From an uncultured Angelakisella sp. (GTDB taxonomy: Bacteria; Bacillota; Clostridia; Oscillospirales; Ruminococcaceae): 13,903 nucleotides of DNA. Under the pieces are notes generated by a model. That model ran no database searches. It worked only from the letters and a program-made list of their open reading frames with translations, and was not told where the DNA came from. The position numbers were made by a program, and so were the translations under genes. The stretch covers positions 1-13,903 of the forward strand of contig CANOCD010000007.1 of the NCBI GenBank assembly GCA_947564495.1, written 5' to 3'. Each line of letters starts with the position of its first letter. The first letter of the stretch is position 1. This document shows, piece after piece, positions 6,242 to 12,377 of the stretch.

Positions 6242-7603
6242 TCAGTTTTTCAGGCTCTGCATCGGCGCCGGGATCTGCCCGCCCCGCTGGATGAACTTGG
6301 CGGGGGAGAACCGGCTGATCTTCATCACCGGGCCGCTGCCCAGCAGCCCGCCGAACTCCAGGGTCTCCCCGTCCTTTTTGCCGATGGCGGGGATGACCCG
6401 GACGGCGGTGGTCTTGGAGTTCACCATCCCGATGGCGGCCTCGTCGGCGATGAGGGCGGCGATGACCTCGGCGGTGGTGTCCCCGGGGAGGACGATCATA
6501 TCCAGCCCCACGCTGCACACCGCCGTCATGGCTTCCAGCTTTTCGATGGAAAGGGCCCCGCTGGAGGCGGCGGCGATCATCCCCTCGTCCTCCGACACGG
6601 GGATGAAGGCCCCGGAGAGCCCCCCCACCCGGGAGGAGGCCATGACCCCGCCCTTCTTCACGGCGTCGTTGAGGAGGGCCAGGCAGGCGGTGGTGCCGCA
6701 GGCCCCGCAGCGTTCCAGGCCCATCTCCTCCAGGATGCGGGCCACGCTGTCCCCGATGGCCGGGGTGGGGGCCAGGCTCAGGTCCACGATGCCGAAGGGC
6801 ACCCCCAGGCGGCGGCTGGCCTCGGTGCCCACCAGCTGGCCCATCCGGGTGATCTTAAAGGCGGTGCGCTTGATGAGGTCGGCCAGCTCGCTGATGGTGG
6901 CGTCGGGGTTCTTGGCCAGCACCGCCCGGACCACCCCGGGGCCGGAGACCCCCACGTTGATCTCGCAGTCCGGCTCCCCCGGCCCGTGGAAGGCCCCGGC
7001 CATAAAGGGATTGTCCTCCGGGGCGTTGCAGAGGACCACCAGCTTGGCGGCGGCGATGCAGTCCCGGTCCGCCGTTTTTTCGGAGCACTCCCGGACGATC
7101 CGCCCCATAAGGGCCACGGCGTCCATGTTGATCCCCGCCTTGGTGGAGCCCACGTTCACCGAGGCGCAGATGTTCTCGGTGGCAGCCAACGCCTCGGGGA
7201 TGGACCGGATGAGGGCCAGGTCCCCGGGGGAAAAGCCCTTCTGGACCAGGGCGGAGTACCCCCCGATGAAGTTGACCCCCAGGACGTCCGCCGCCCGCTG
7301 GAGAGCCAGGGCCAGCTTCACCGGGTCGCCGCCGCTGGGCCCGGCGATCATGGCGATGGGGGTCACAGAAATGCGCTTGTTGATGATGGGGATGCCGTAC
7401 TGCCGCTCGATCTCCTCCCCGGTCTTGACGAGATTTTGGGCCAGTCGGCAGACCTTGTCATAGACCTTTTGGCAGGTGCGGTCCATGTCGTCGGTGGCGC
7501 AGTCCAGCAGGGAGATGCCCATGGTGGTGGTCCGCACGTCCAGGCAGTCGTGCTGGATCATCTGTATCGTTTCCAGAATATCTTTGGTATCAAGCACAGG
7601 CAT
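6242..7603 (-). CDS. PFL family protein (UPF0210/DUF711)
   Basis: A 453-residue cytoplasmic protein of the UPF0210/DUF711 family, which shares a pyruvate-formate-lyase-like barrel fold but whose reaction is unknown. It starts [17 protein letters not shown]; further conserved-looking stretches are [117 protein letters not shown] and the C-terminal [16 protein letters not shown]. The length matches the family. The start is preceded by AAGGAGGGAGG. The ACT-domain gene lies 16 bases upstream on the same strand; the two are adjacent in many Firmicutes (for example the streptococcal pair), suggesting that the ACT protein senses a small ligand for this protein. Confidence 0.93.
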   Translation of the reverse strand: MPVLDTKDILETIQMIQHDCLDVRTTTMGISLLDCATDDMDRTCQKVYDKVCRLAQNLVKTGEEIERQYGIPIINKRISVTPIAMIAGPSGGDPVKLALALQRAADVLGVNFIGGYSALVQKGFSPGDLALIRSIPEALAATENICASVNVGSTKAGINMDAVALMGRIVRECSEKTADRDCIAAAKLVVLCNAPEDNPFMAGAFHGPGEPDCEINVGVSGPGVVRAVLAKNPDATISELADLIKRTAFKITRMGQLVGTEASRRLGVPFGIVDLSLAPTPAIGDSVARILEEMGLERCGACGTTACLALLNDAVKKGGVMASSRVGGLSGAFIPVSEDEGMIAAASSGALSIEKLEAMTAVCSVGLDMIVLPGDTTAEVIAALIADEAAIGMVNSKTTAVRVIPAIGKKDGETLEFGGLLGSGPVMKISRFSPAKFIQRGGQIPAPMQSLKN

Positions 7604-7619
7604 AGGATGACCTCCCTCC

Positions 7620-7889
7620 TTAAATACGGTGCATCGAGTTGAAGATGTCCTCGTGCATCACATGGGTGGAAAGGCCCATCCCCTGGCCGATGCCGTCGAT
7701 CTTGGCGGCGAACTGGTCAAAGGGCAGCCGCAGCTCGGAGATGTCCACCAGCATGATCATGGCGAACAGGTCCTGCAAGACCGACTGGGTGACCTCGATA
7801 ACGTTGGCGTTGCAGTCGGCGCAGGCCCCCGCCACCTTGGAGAGGATGCCCACCATGTCCTTGCCGATGACAGTTACTACAGCACGCAT
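7620..7889 (-). CDS. ACT domain-containing protein (UPF0237)
   Basis: An 89-residue protein that is essentially one ACT domain. It begins [20 protein letters not shown] (the typical beta-alpha start with G-D/K-x-x-G-I), followed by [22 protein letters not shown] and a second alpha-beta unit ending near [21 protein letters not shown] domains bind amino acids or other small ligands and regulate a partner; the ligand here is unknown. The start is preceded by AAGGAGG. It is placed directly before the UPF0210 gene as in the usual UPF0237-UPF0210 pair. It may be transcribed from the far promoter near 9081-9109 or from a weak local one at 7920-7949. Confidence 0.92.
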   Translation of the reverse strand: MRAVVTVIGKDMVGILSKVAGACADCNANVIEVTQSVLQDLFAMIMLVDISELRLPFDQFAAKIDGIGQGMGLSTHVMHEDIFNSMHRI

Positions 7890-7919
7890 AAAAAGTCCTC
7901 CTTAATACAAATAGTTTAT

Positions 7920-7949
7920 TCTATAGCGTTTTGTACCGTTAGATGACAA
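7920..7949 (-). promoter_or_regulatory. Possible sigma-A promoter for the ACT/UPF0210 pair
   Basis: On the minus strand TTGTCA (7949-7944), an 18-bp spacer and TATAGA (7925-7920) lie about 30 bases before the ACT start. The -35 falls within the last codons of the reductase gene. The -10 match is only four of six, so this is tentative. Confidence 0.35.
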
Positions 7950-8682
7950 ACCCCCCGTTCACCCCGATGACCTGCCCGGTGACAAAGGCGGAGCCCTCCC
8001 CGGCCAGCCACAGGACAGCCCGGGCGGCGTCCTCCGGGGAGCCGATGGCACCCAGGGGGGTCTCCTCCCGGAGGGCCTCCACCGTCTCCGGGTCCAGGGC
8101 GGCGTTCATCTCGGTGTCGATGACCCCGGGGGAAACGCAGTTCACCCGGATGCCGCTGGGCCCCAGCTCTTTTGCAAGGGCCTTGGTGAAGCCGATGACC
8201 GCCGCTTTGGAGGCGGAATAGGGCACCTCGCAGGAGGCCCCCACCTCCCCCCAGATGGAGGCGACGTTGACGATGTTCCCGGTGTGGCGGCGGACCATGT
8301 GGGGGACCACCGCCCGGCAGCAGCAGTAGAGCCCCTTGGCGTTGACGGCGAAGATCCGGTCCCACTCCTCCTCGGTGACGTCGGTGAACAGCTTCTGTTG
8401 GGCGATGCCGGCGTTGTTCACCAGAAGGTCGATCCGCCCCCACCGGTCCAGGACCGCCTGGGCGAAGGCTTCCATCTGGGCCACCGAGGCCACGTCCCCC
8501 CGGAAGGAAAAGACCTCCGCCCCCTCCGCCTCCAGCTCCTTGCAGAGGGCTTCGGCCCGGTCGGGGTTTTGATGGCAGCCCGCCGCCACACGCCAGCCCT
8601 CCCGGGCCAGAAGCCGGACCACGGCGGCCCCGATGCCCCGGCTCCCGCCGGTGACCATGGCGATACGTTTTGTAGATTCCAT
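7939..8682 (-). CDS. SDR-family NAD(P)-dependent reductase, EF-P 5-aminopentanone reductase (YmfI) type
   Basis: A 247-residue classical short-chain dehydrogenase. The cofactor motif is TGGSRGIG (11-18), NNAGIA follows, then catalytic Ser in VNVASIWG and catalytic Tyr-Lys in YSASK, and the C-terminal TGQVIGVNGGFVI. The stretch SIWGEVGASCEVPYS and the ending resemble the YmfI-type SDRs that reduce 5-aminopentanone on elongation factor P in Bacillus; 3-oxoacyl-ACP reductase (FabG) is the main alternative because the folds are close. No efp or fatty-acid gene is in the window to decide. The ribosome site is weak (GGATAGGAT). It begins 18 bases after the stop of the membrane-protein gene on the same strand, so it is probably in the same transcript. 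Confidence 0.85.
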   Translation of the reverse strand: MESTKRIAMVTGGSRGIGAAVVRLLAREGWRVAAGCHQNPDRAEALCKELEAEGAEVFSFRGDVASVAQMEAFAQAVLDRWGRIDLLVNNAGIAQQKLFTDVTEEEWDRIFAVNAKGLYCCCRAVVPHMVRRHTGNIVNVASIWGEVGASCEVPYSASKAAVIGFTKALAKELGPSGIRVNCVSPGVIDTEMNAALDPETVEALREETPLGAIGSPEDAARAVLWLAGEGSAFVTGQVIGVNGGFVI

Positions 8683-8700
8683 ACGATAATATCCTATCCG

Positions 8701-9054
8701 TTATAGTTTTCTGATCCACACAAAGAGCCAGACCAGGACGCAGAGGAGGGTGAGGACGCACATCCCGGCGAAGATGGCGTAGGCGTCCTGGGAGACCATG
8801 ACCGTCACCGTCTCCGGGTCCACGCCGGTCTCGGCGATGTACTCCATCTTGGCCGCCTGGGGCAGATACCACATGAGCCGCCAGCTGAGCCAGGTGAGGG
8901 CGGCGCTGACGGCGGTGAGGACGTACATCACCCGGAAGGCCGGGGTAAAAAACCGGGGCTGGCGCTTTTTGTGCTTGGCCCAAAGCCGCCGGGCCTTCCG
9001 CCAGAGCTGGCGCAGGCTCTCCAGCCCGGAAGGCGCTTTTCCCGCCACGGGCAC
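8701..9054 (-). CDS. Unrecognised two-TM membrane protein
   Basis: A 117-residue protein not recognised as a named family. A very basic N-terminus (about residues 14-40, many Arg/Lys/Trp) is followed by a hydrophobic segment (about 42-64, VMYVLTAVSAALTWLSW), an acidic 25-residue exposed loop containing VDPETVTVMVSQD, and a second hydrophobic segment (about 92-114) ending WIRKL. By the positive-inside rule both ends are probably cytoplasmic. Start GTG 9054 lies directly behind AAGGAAGGGGGG; GTG 9048 is an equally plausible start. It is the first gene of the minus-strand group and has a near-consensus promoter. No function is proposed. Confidence 0.7.
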   Translation of the reverse strand: MPVAGKAPSGLESLRQLWRKARRLWAKHKKRQPRFFTPAFRVMYVLTAVSAALTWLSWRLMWYLPQAAKMEYIAETGVDPETVTVMVSQDAYAIFAGMCVLTLLCVLVWLFVWIRKL

Positions 9055-9080
9055 CCCCCCTTCCTTTTTTGGTGACTACT

Positions 9081-9109
9081 ATTATAGCAACAACCGGGGG
9101 AAATGACAA
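9081..9109 (-). promoter_or_regulatory. Strong sigma-A promoter of the minus-strand operon
   Basis: On the minus strand TTGTCA (9109-9104), a 17-bp spacer and a perfect TATAAT (9086-9081) lie 27 bases before the GTG of the membrane-protein gene. The -35 box is inside the dyad at 9094-9130. Confidence 0.75.
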
Positions 9110-9130
9110 GACGCTTGACAAATCCCCCGG
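9094..9130. promoter_or_regulatory. Operator-like dyad shared by two divergent promoters
   Basis: CCGGGGGAAATGACAA (9094-9109) and TTGACAAATCCCCCGG (9115-9130) are inverted copies matching at 13 of 16 positions around a 5-bp GACGC centre. The left arm contains the minus-strand -35 and the right arm starts with the plus-strand TTGACA. A bound dimer would block both promoters. The cognate regulator is not in the window. Confidence 0.5.
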
Positions 9131-9143
9131 CCCGGAGTACCAT
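9115..9143 (+). promoter_or_regulatory. Promoter of the chromate transporter pair
   Basis: A perfect TTGACA (9115-9120), a 17-bp spacer and TACCAT (9138-9143, four of six) lie 25 bases before the start of the first transporter gene. Confidence 0.6.
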
Positions 9144-9167
9144 GAGGACCCAAAGGAAGTGACACCG

Positions 9168-9752
9168 ATGAAAGAAAAAAAGTCCCTGCCCCGCTGGGCC
9201 GAGATGACCCTGACCATGTTCAAGATCGGCCTTTTCACCTTCGGCGGCGGCTGGAGCATCGTGGCCCAGATCCAGAAGGAGTTCGTGGAGATCCGGGGCT
9301 GGCTCACCAAGGAGGAGCTGCTGGACATCGTCACCATCGCCCGGAGCTTCCCCGGCATCATGGTCATCAACATCTCGGTGATGCTGGGCTACACCCTGGG
9401 GGGCGTCCCCGGGGCCCTGCTCTGCGCCTTCGGGATGGCCCTCCCCGCCTTTCTGGTGATGACCGTGGTCACCGCCTGCTACACCGCCATCCGGGAAAAC
9501 CCCTGGGTGGCCCGGGTGATGGTCGGGGTCCGGGCGGCGGTGGTGCCCATCATCCTCTCCGCCGCCGTGAACCTGTGGAAAACCGCCATTCGGGACCGGA
9601 CCGGTCTGGTCATCGCCGGGATGGCCTTTCTCCTCCCCCTCCTGGGGGTGAGCAACATCCTGGTCATCTTCCTGGGGGGCGGCGCCGGGCTGGCCCTCCA
9701 GACCCTCCGGGCGGTCCGGGCGCAGAAAAGGGAAGGGGGTGACGGGGAATGA
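9168..9752 (+). CDS. Chromate transporter, N-terminal-half subunit (split ChrA)
   Basis: A 194-residue membrane protein of the CHR superfamily, half-length form. Hallmarks are FKIGLFTFGGGWSIVAQIQKEFVE (about 14-37), LDIVTIARSFPGIMVINISVMLGY with the SFPG motif, and several hydrophobic helices to about residue 180, then a basic tail. Full-length ChrA effluxes chromate by anion antiport; the short paired forms are thought to work as hetero-oligomers of opposite topology. The real substrate in gut Firmicutes is uncertain. ATG 9168 follows AAAGGAAG; the open frame back to 9069 contains the promoter and is rejected. It overlaps the second half by four bases (ATGA). Confidence 0.92.
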   Translation: MKEKKSLPRWAEMTLTMFKIGLFTFGGGWSIVAQIQKEFVEIRGWLTKEELLDIVTIARSFPGIMVINISVMLGYTLGGVPGALLCAFGMALPAFLVMTVVTACYTAIRENPWVARVMVGVRAAVVPIILSAAVNLWKTAIRDRTGLVIAGMAFLLPLLGVSNILVIFLGGGAGLALQTLRAVRAQKREGGDGE

Positions 9753-10285
9753 GCACCATCCTGGAGCTTTTCCTGGTCTTTTTCAAGATCGGGGCCTGCA
9801 GCTTCGGCGGCCTCTCCATGATCCCGGTCATCAACGAGGAGATGGTCCGCCACGGCTGGATGACCCTCTCCGAGGTCTCGGACATCGTGGCCATCGCCGA
9901 GATGACCCCGGGTCCCCTGGGCATCAACGCCGCCACCTTCGCCGGCATCCAGGCGGGGGGACTTCTGGGGGCGGTGGCCGCCACCCTGGGGGCTGTGACC
10001 TGCGGCCTTACCCTCTGCCTGGCGGGGTCTGTCTTCCTGGCAAGGCTCAAGGGCAACCCCTACCTGGAGCGGTTCACCTACGGCATCCGGCCGGTCTGCA
10101 TCGGCATCATGCTGGCCACCGCCGTGAACCTCCGGGCCAACTACCAGGGGACAGGGGGCGCCGTCTCCATCCCCGCCCTGGTGGTGGGACTGGTCTCCCT
10201 GTGGCTGCTGGTGAAGCGGAACTGGCCGGTGCCCCGGGTCATTGCGGCAGCGGCGGCCCTGGGCCTCCTCCTGGGGGGACTGTGA
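9749..10285 (+). CDS. Chromate transporter, second-half subunit (split ChrA)
   Basis: A 178-residue CHR-superfamily membrane protein, partner of the preceding gene. It shows FFKIGACSFGGLSMIPVINEEM (about 10-31), IAEMTPGPLGINAATFAGIQAGG (with the TPGP motif where the first subunit has SFPG), and four to five hydrophobic segments, the last ending at the C-terminus. ATG 9749 overlaps the first gene's TGA, with GAAGGGGGTGACGGGG upstream, implying equal translation of both subunits. The pair belongs to the divergent unit under the 9115-9143 promoter. Confidence 0.92.
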   Translation: MSTILELFLVFFKIGACSFGGLSMIPVINEEMVRHGWMTLSEVSDIVAIAEMTPGPLGINAATFAGIQAGGLLGAVAATLGAVTCGLTLCLAGSVFLARLKGNPYLERFTYGIRPVCIGIMLATAVNLRANYQGTGGAVSIPALVVGLVSLWLLVKRNWPVPRVIAAAAALGLLLGGL

Positions 10286-10293
10286 TCCCGGGA

Positions 10294-10321
10294 AAAGCAA
10301 AAAAATCTGCTGTTTTTTTAA
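10294..10321 (+). terminator. Weak terminator after the transporter pair
   Basis: AAAAGCA (10295-10301) can pair with TGCTGTTTT (from 10310), followed by T residues. The stem is short and AT-rich, so termination may be incomplete. A second T7 run follows at 10336-10342. Confidence 0.35.
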
Positions 10322-10332
10322 CGAACCCCCTT

Positions 10333-10361
10333 GTTTTTTTGCCGCCGGTATTGTAGGATAA
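10333..10361 (+). promoter_or_regulatory. Possible promoter of the hydrogenase operon
   Basis: TTGTTT (10333-10338), a 17-bp spacer and TAGGAT (10356-10361) precede a leader of about 55 bases to the first gene. Each box matches four of six consensus positions. No Rex-type TTGTGA...TCACAA site was seen. Confidence 0.35.
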
Positions 10362-10425
10362 AGGGCGGGAAAGCCAAGTAAACTACTAGCGGCGCCATCA
10401 ACAATAATTCGGGAGGAACGAGAAG

Positions 10426-10668
10426 ATGAACATTTCCGTCTGCATCGGCAGCTCCTGCCACCTGCGGGGCTCCTACGACATTATCCAGCGGCTGAAGGAA
10501 CTCATCGCCGAAGAAAAACTGGAGGACAAGGTGAACCTGAGCGCCTCCTTCTGCCTGGGCCAGTGCACCCACGGCTGCACCATCCGTGTCGACGAGGACA
10601 TCGTCACCGGGGTGACCAAGGACAACATCGGGGACATCCTCCACAAGGCTTTGGCGGAAAGAGGGTGA
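10426..10668 (+). CDS. NuoE/HydC-like thioredoxin-fold [2Fe-2S] protein
   Basis: An 80-residue small iron-sulfur protein. Cys6-x4-Cys11 (VCIGSSCHLRG) and Cys43-x3-Cys47 (FCLGQC) form the four-cysteine pattern of thioredoxin-like [2Fe-2S] ferredoxins related to the 24-kDa subunit of complex I; Cys51 is extra. It is only the ferredoxin domain, lacking the N-terminal helical part of full NuoE (about 160 residues). It probably passes electrons to or from the hydrogenase encoded next. The start has GGGAGG nine bases upstream. The stop TGA at 10666-10668 is five bases before the hydrogenase ATG. Confidence 0.9.
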   Translation: MNISVCIGSSCHLRGSYDIIQRLKELIAEEKLEDKVNLSASFCLGQCTHGCTIRVDEDIVTGVTKDNIGDILHKALAERG

Positions 10669-10673
10669 CGGGG

Positions 10674-12377
10674 ATGGAAGTGCTGGGCCTCAAACGGGCG
10701 AACTGCAAAAGCTGTCACAAGTGCATCCGGGTCTGCCCGGTAAAATCCATCGAGTTTTCGGGCCAGCAGGCCAAGATCATCGGGGACGAGTGCATCCTCT
10801 GCGGCCAGTGCGTGGTCACCTGCCCCCAGAACGCCAAGGTGGTCCGCTCCGACGTGGAGCGGGTCAAGGCCGCCATGGCCGCCGGGGCCCGGGTGGTGGC
10901 CAGCGTGGCCCCCTCCTTCATCGTGGACTTCCCGGTGGAGGGCATCGAGGAACTGGCGGTCATGCTGGGGAAGCTGGGCTTCGCCGAGGCCCAGGAGACC
11001 GCCATGGGCGCCTACCTGGTGAAAAGCGAGTACGAAAGGATGGTCCGGGAGAAGCGCCAGGACATCATCCTTTCCACCTGCTGCCCCTCGGCGGTGCGGC
11101 TGGTGCAGAAGTATTACCCCGACCTGGTGGAATACCTGGCCCCGGTGGTCTCCCCCATGGAGGCCCACGCCAGGTACATAAAGGAGCGGGACCCCGAGGC
11201 CTTCGTGGTGTTCATTGGCCCCTGCATCTCCAAAAAGGCGGAGGCCGAGGACTTTTCCGCCTCGGTGGACTGCGTCCTCACCTTTGAGGAGCTCCGGGCC
11301 TGGGCCGAGGCCGAACAGGCGGAGCCCGAGACCCTCTCCTGCGACCTGGGGGGACGGCGCTCCCGGTTCTTCCCCAAGCCCGGGGGGATCATCCAGAGCA
11401 TGGACCGGGAGAACACCGGCTACCGCTACTACGCCGTGGACGGCCCCGAAAAGTGCGCCGCCGCCCTTCGGGACATCCGGAGCGGGCGGCTCCACAACGT
11501 CTTTGTGGAGATGAACATCTGCGAGGGCGCCTGCATCAACGGCCCCATGATCCGCTCCCGCCAGGGGGGGATGCTGGAGTGCCAGGACCGGGTCACCGAC
11601 TACGCCGCCCCCGGCTTCCCCGACGTCCCGCCCAAGCGGGATTTCCAGGCCGACCGCCCCGTCCCCCTGGCCTGCGCCATCCCGGCCAAGCCGGTCCGGG
11701 AGAAGATCCCCACCCAGGCGGAGCTGGAGGAGATCCTGGCTAAGATGGGCAAGCAGAGCCCCCTGGACGAGCTCAACTGCGGCTCCTGCGGCTATCCCAC
11801 CTGCCGGGAGAAGGCCAAGGCGGTCTTTAACGGCAAGGCGGAGATCACCATGTGCCTGCCCTATATGCGGGAGCGGGCCGAGTCCCTCTCGGACAAGATC
11901 ATCGGTTCCACCCCCAACGCCATCCTGGTCATCGGGGAGGACCTGACCATCCAGCAGATGAACAGCGCCGCCTGCCGCCTCCTGGAGGTGGACCGCCAGA
12001 CCGCCCTGGCCCGCCGGCCGGTGGAGGAGTTCCTGGACCCGGTGGACTTCGTCTTTGTCCTGGAGGACGGCCGCCCCATCAAGGATAAGAAGGTCTGGCT
12101 GGAAAGCTGCAAGAAGTTCGTGGAGGAGACCATCGTCTACGACATCGAAAACAAGCTCCTCCTGGCCATCATGAAGGATGTCACCGCCGAGGAGCGGGAG
12201 AACCGCCGGGCCCAGGAGCTGCGCCAGCAGACCCTGGAGGTCACCGACCGGATCATCCAGAAGCAGATGCGGACCGTCCAGGAGATCGCCAGCCTCCTGG
12301 GGGAGACCACCGCCGAGACCAAGGTGGCCCTCACCAAGCTCCGGGGGGCCGTGGCGGAGGGGGAAAAGCATGAGTAA
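10674..12377 (+). CDS. PAS-containing [FeFe] hydrogenase, putative sensory (group C / HsfB-like)
   Basis: A 567-residue multidomain protein. Residues 11-21 and 40-50 are two CxxCxxCxxxCP motifs (2[4Fe-4S] ferredoxin). The H-cluster domain (about 60-340) has motif L1 as STCCPSA (Cys136, Cys137), L2 as GPCISKKAE (Cys184, Lys187, Glu190) and L3 as EMNICEGACING (Glu279, Cys283, Cys287), so all four cluster-binding cysteines are kept. A CxxCxxxxCx16C 4Fe-4S domain (Cys369, 372, 377, 394), a PAS domain (about 405-505) and a coiled coil (about 505-560) follow. Two canonical methionines and a tryptophan of the L motifs are replaced, as expected for sensory rather than bulk hydrogenases. ATG 10674 has AGAGGG at eight bases; GTG 10665, overlapping the previous stop, is an alternative. 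It overlaps the phosphatase gene by eight bases. Confidence 0.9.
   Translation: MEVLGLKRANCKSCHKCIRVCPVKSIEFSGQQAKIIGDECILCGQCVVTCPQNAKVVRSDVERVKAAMAAGARVVASVAPSFIVDFPVEGIEELAVMLGKLGFAEAQETAMGAYLVKSEYERMVREKRQDIILSTCCPSAVRLVQKYYPDLVEYLAPVVSPMEAHARYIKERDPEAFVVFIGPCISKKAEAEDFSASVDCVLTFEELRAWAEAEQAEPETLSCDLGGRRSRFFPKPGGIIQSMDRENTGYRYYAVDGPEKCAAALRDIRSGRLHNVFVEMNICEGACINGPMIRSRQGGMLECQDRVTDYAAPGFPDVPPKRDFQADRPVPLACAIPAKPVREKIPTQAELEEILAKMGKQSPLDELNCGSCGYPTCREKAKAVFNGKAEITMCLPYMRERAESLSDKIIGSTPNAILVIGEDLTIQQMNSAACRLLEVDRQTALARRPVEEFLDPVDFVFVLEDGRPIKDKKVWLESCKKFVEETIVYDIENKLLLAIMKDVTAEERENRRAQELRQQTLEVTDRIIQKQMRTVQEIASLLGETTAETKVALTKLRGAVAEGEKHE

Noticed and set aside
6231..7463. 410-residue plus-strand frame opposite UPF0210
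   Set aside because: It begins in the terminator and is Ser/Arg/Pro-rich; the minus-strand UPF0210 protein explains the region.
9069..9167. N-terminal extension of the first chromate transporter subunit
   Set aside because: It would cover the TTGACA promoter and the ribosome site, and it does not resemble the family's N-terminus.
7916..9373. 485-residue minus-strand frame across the reductase and divergent promoters
   Set aside because: It runs through two promoters and two real genes in the wrong frame and has no ribosome site.
10286..10425. Rex or other redox operator upstream of the hydrogenase operon
   Set aside because: No palindrome of the expected type was seen in this leader.
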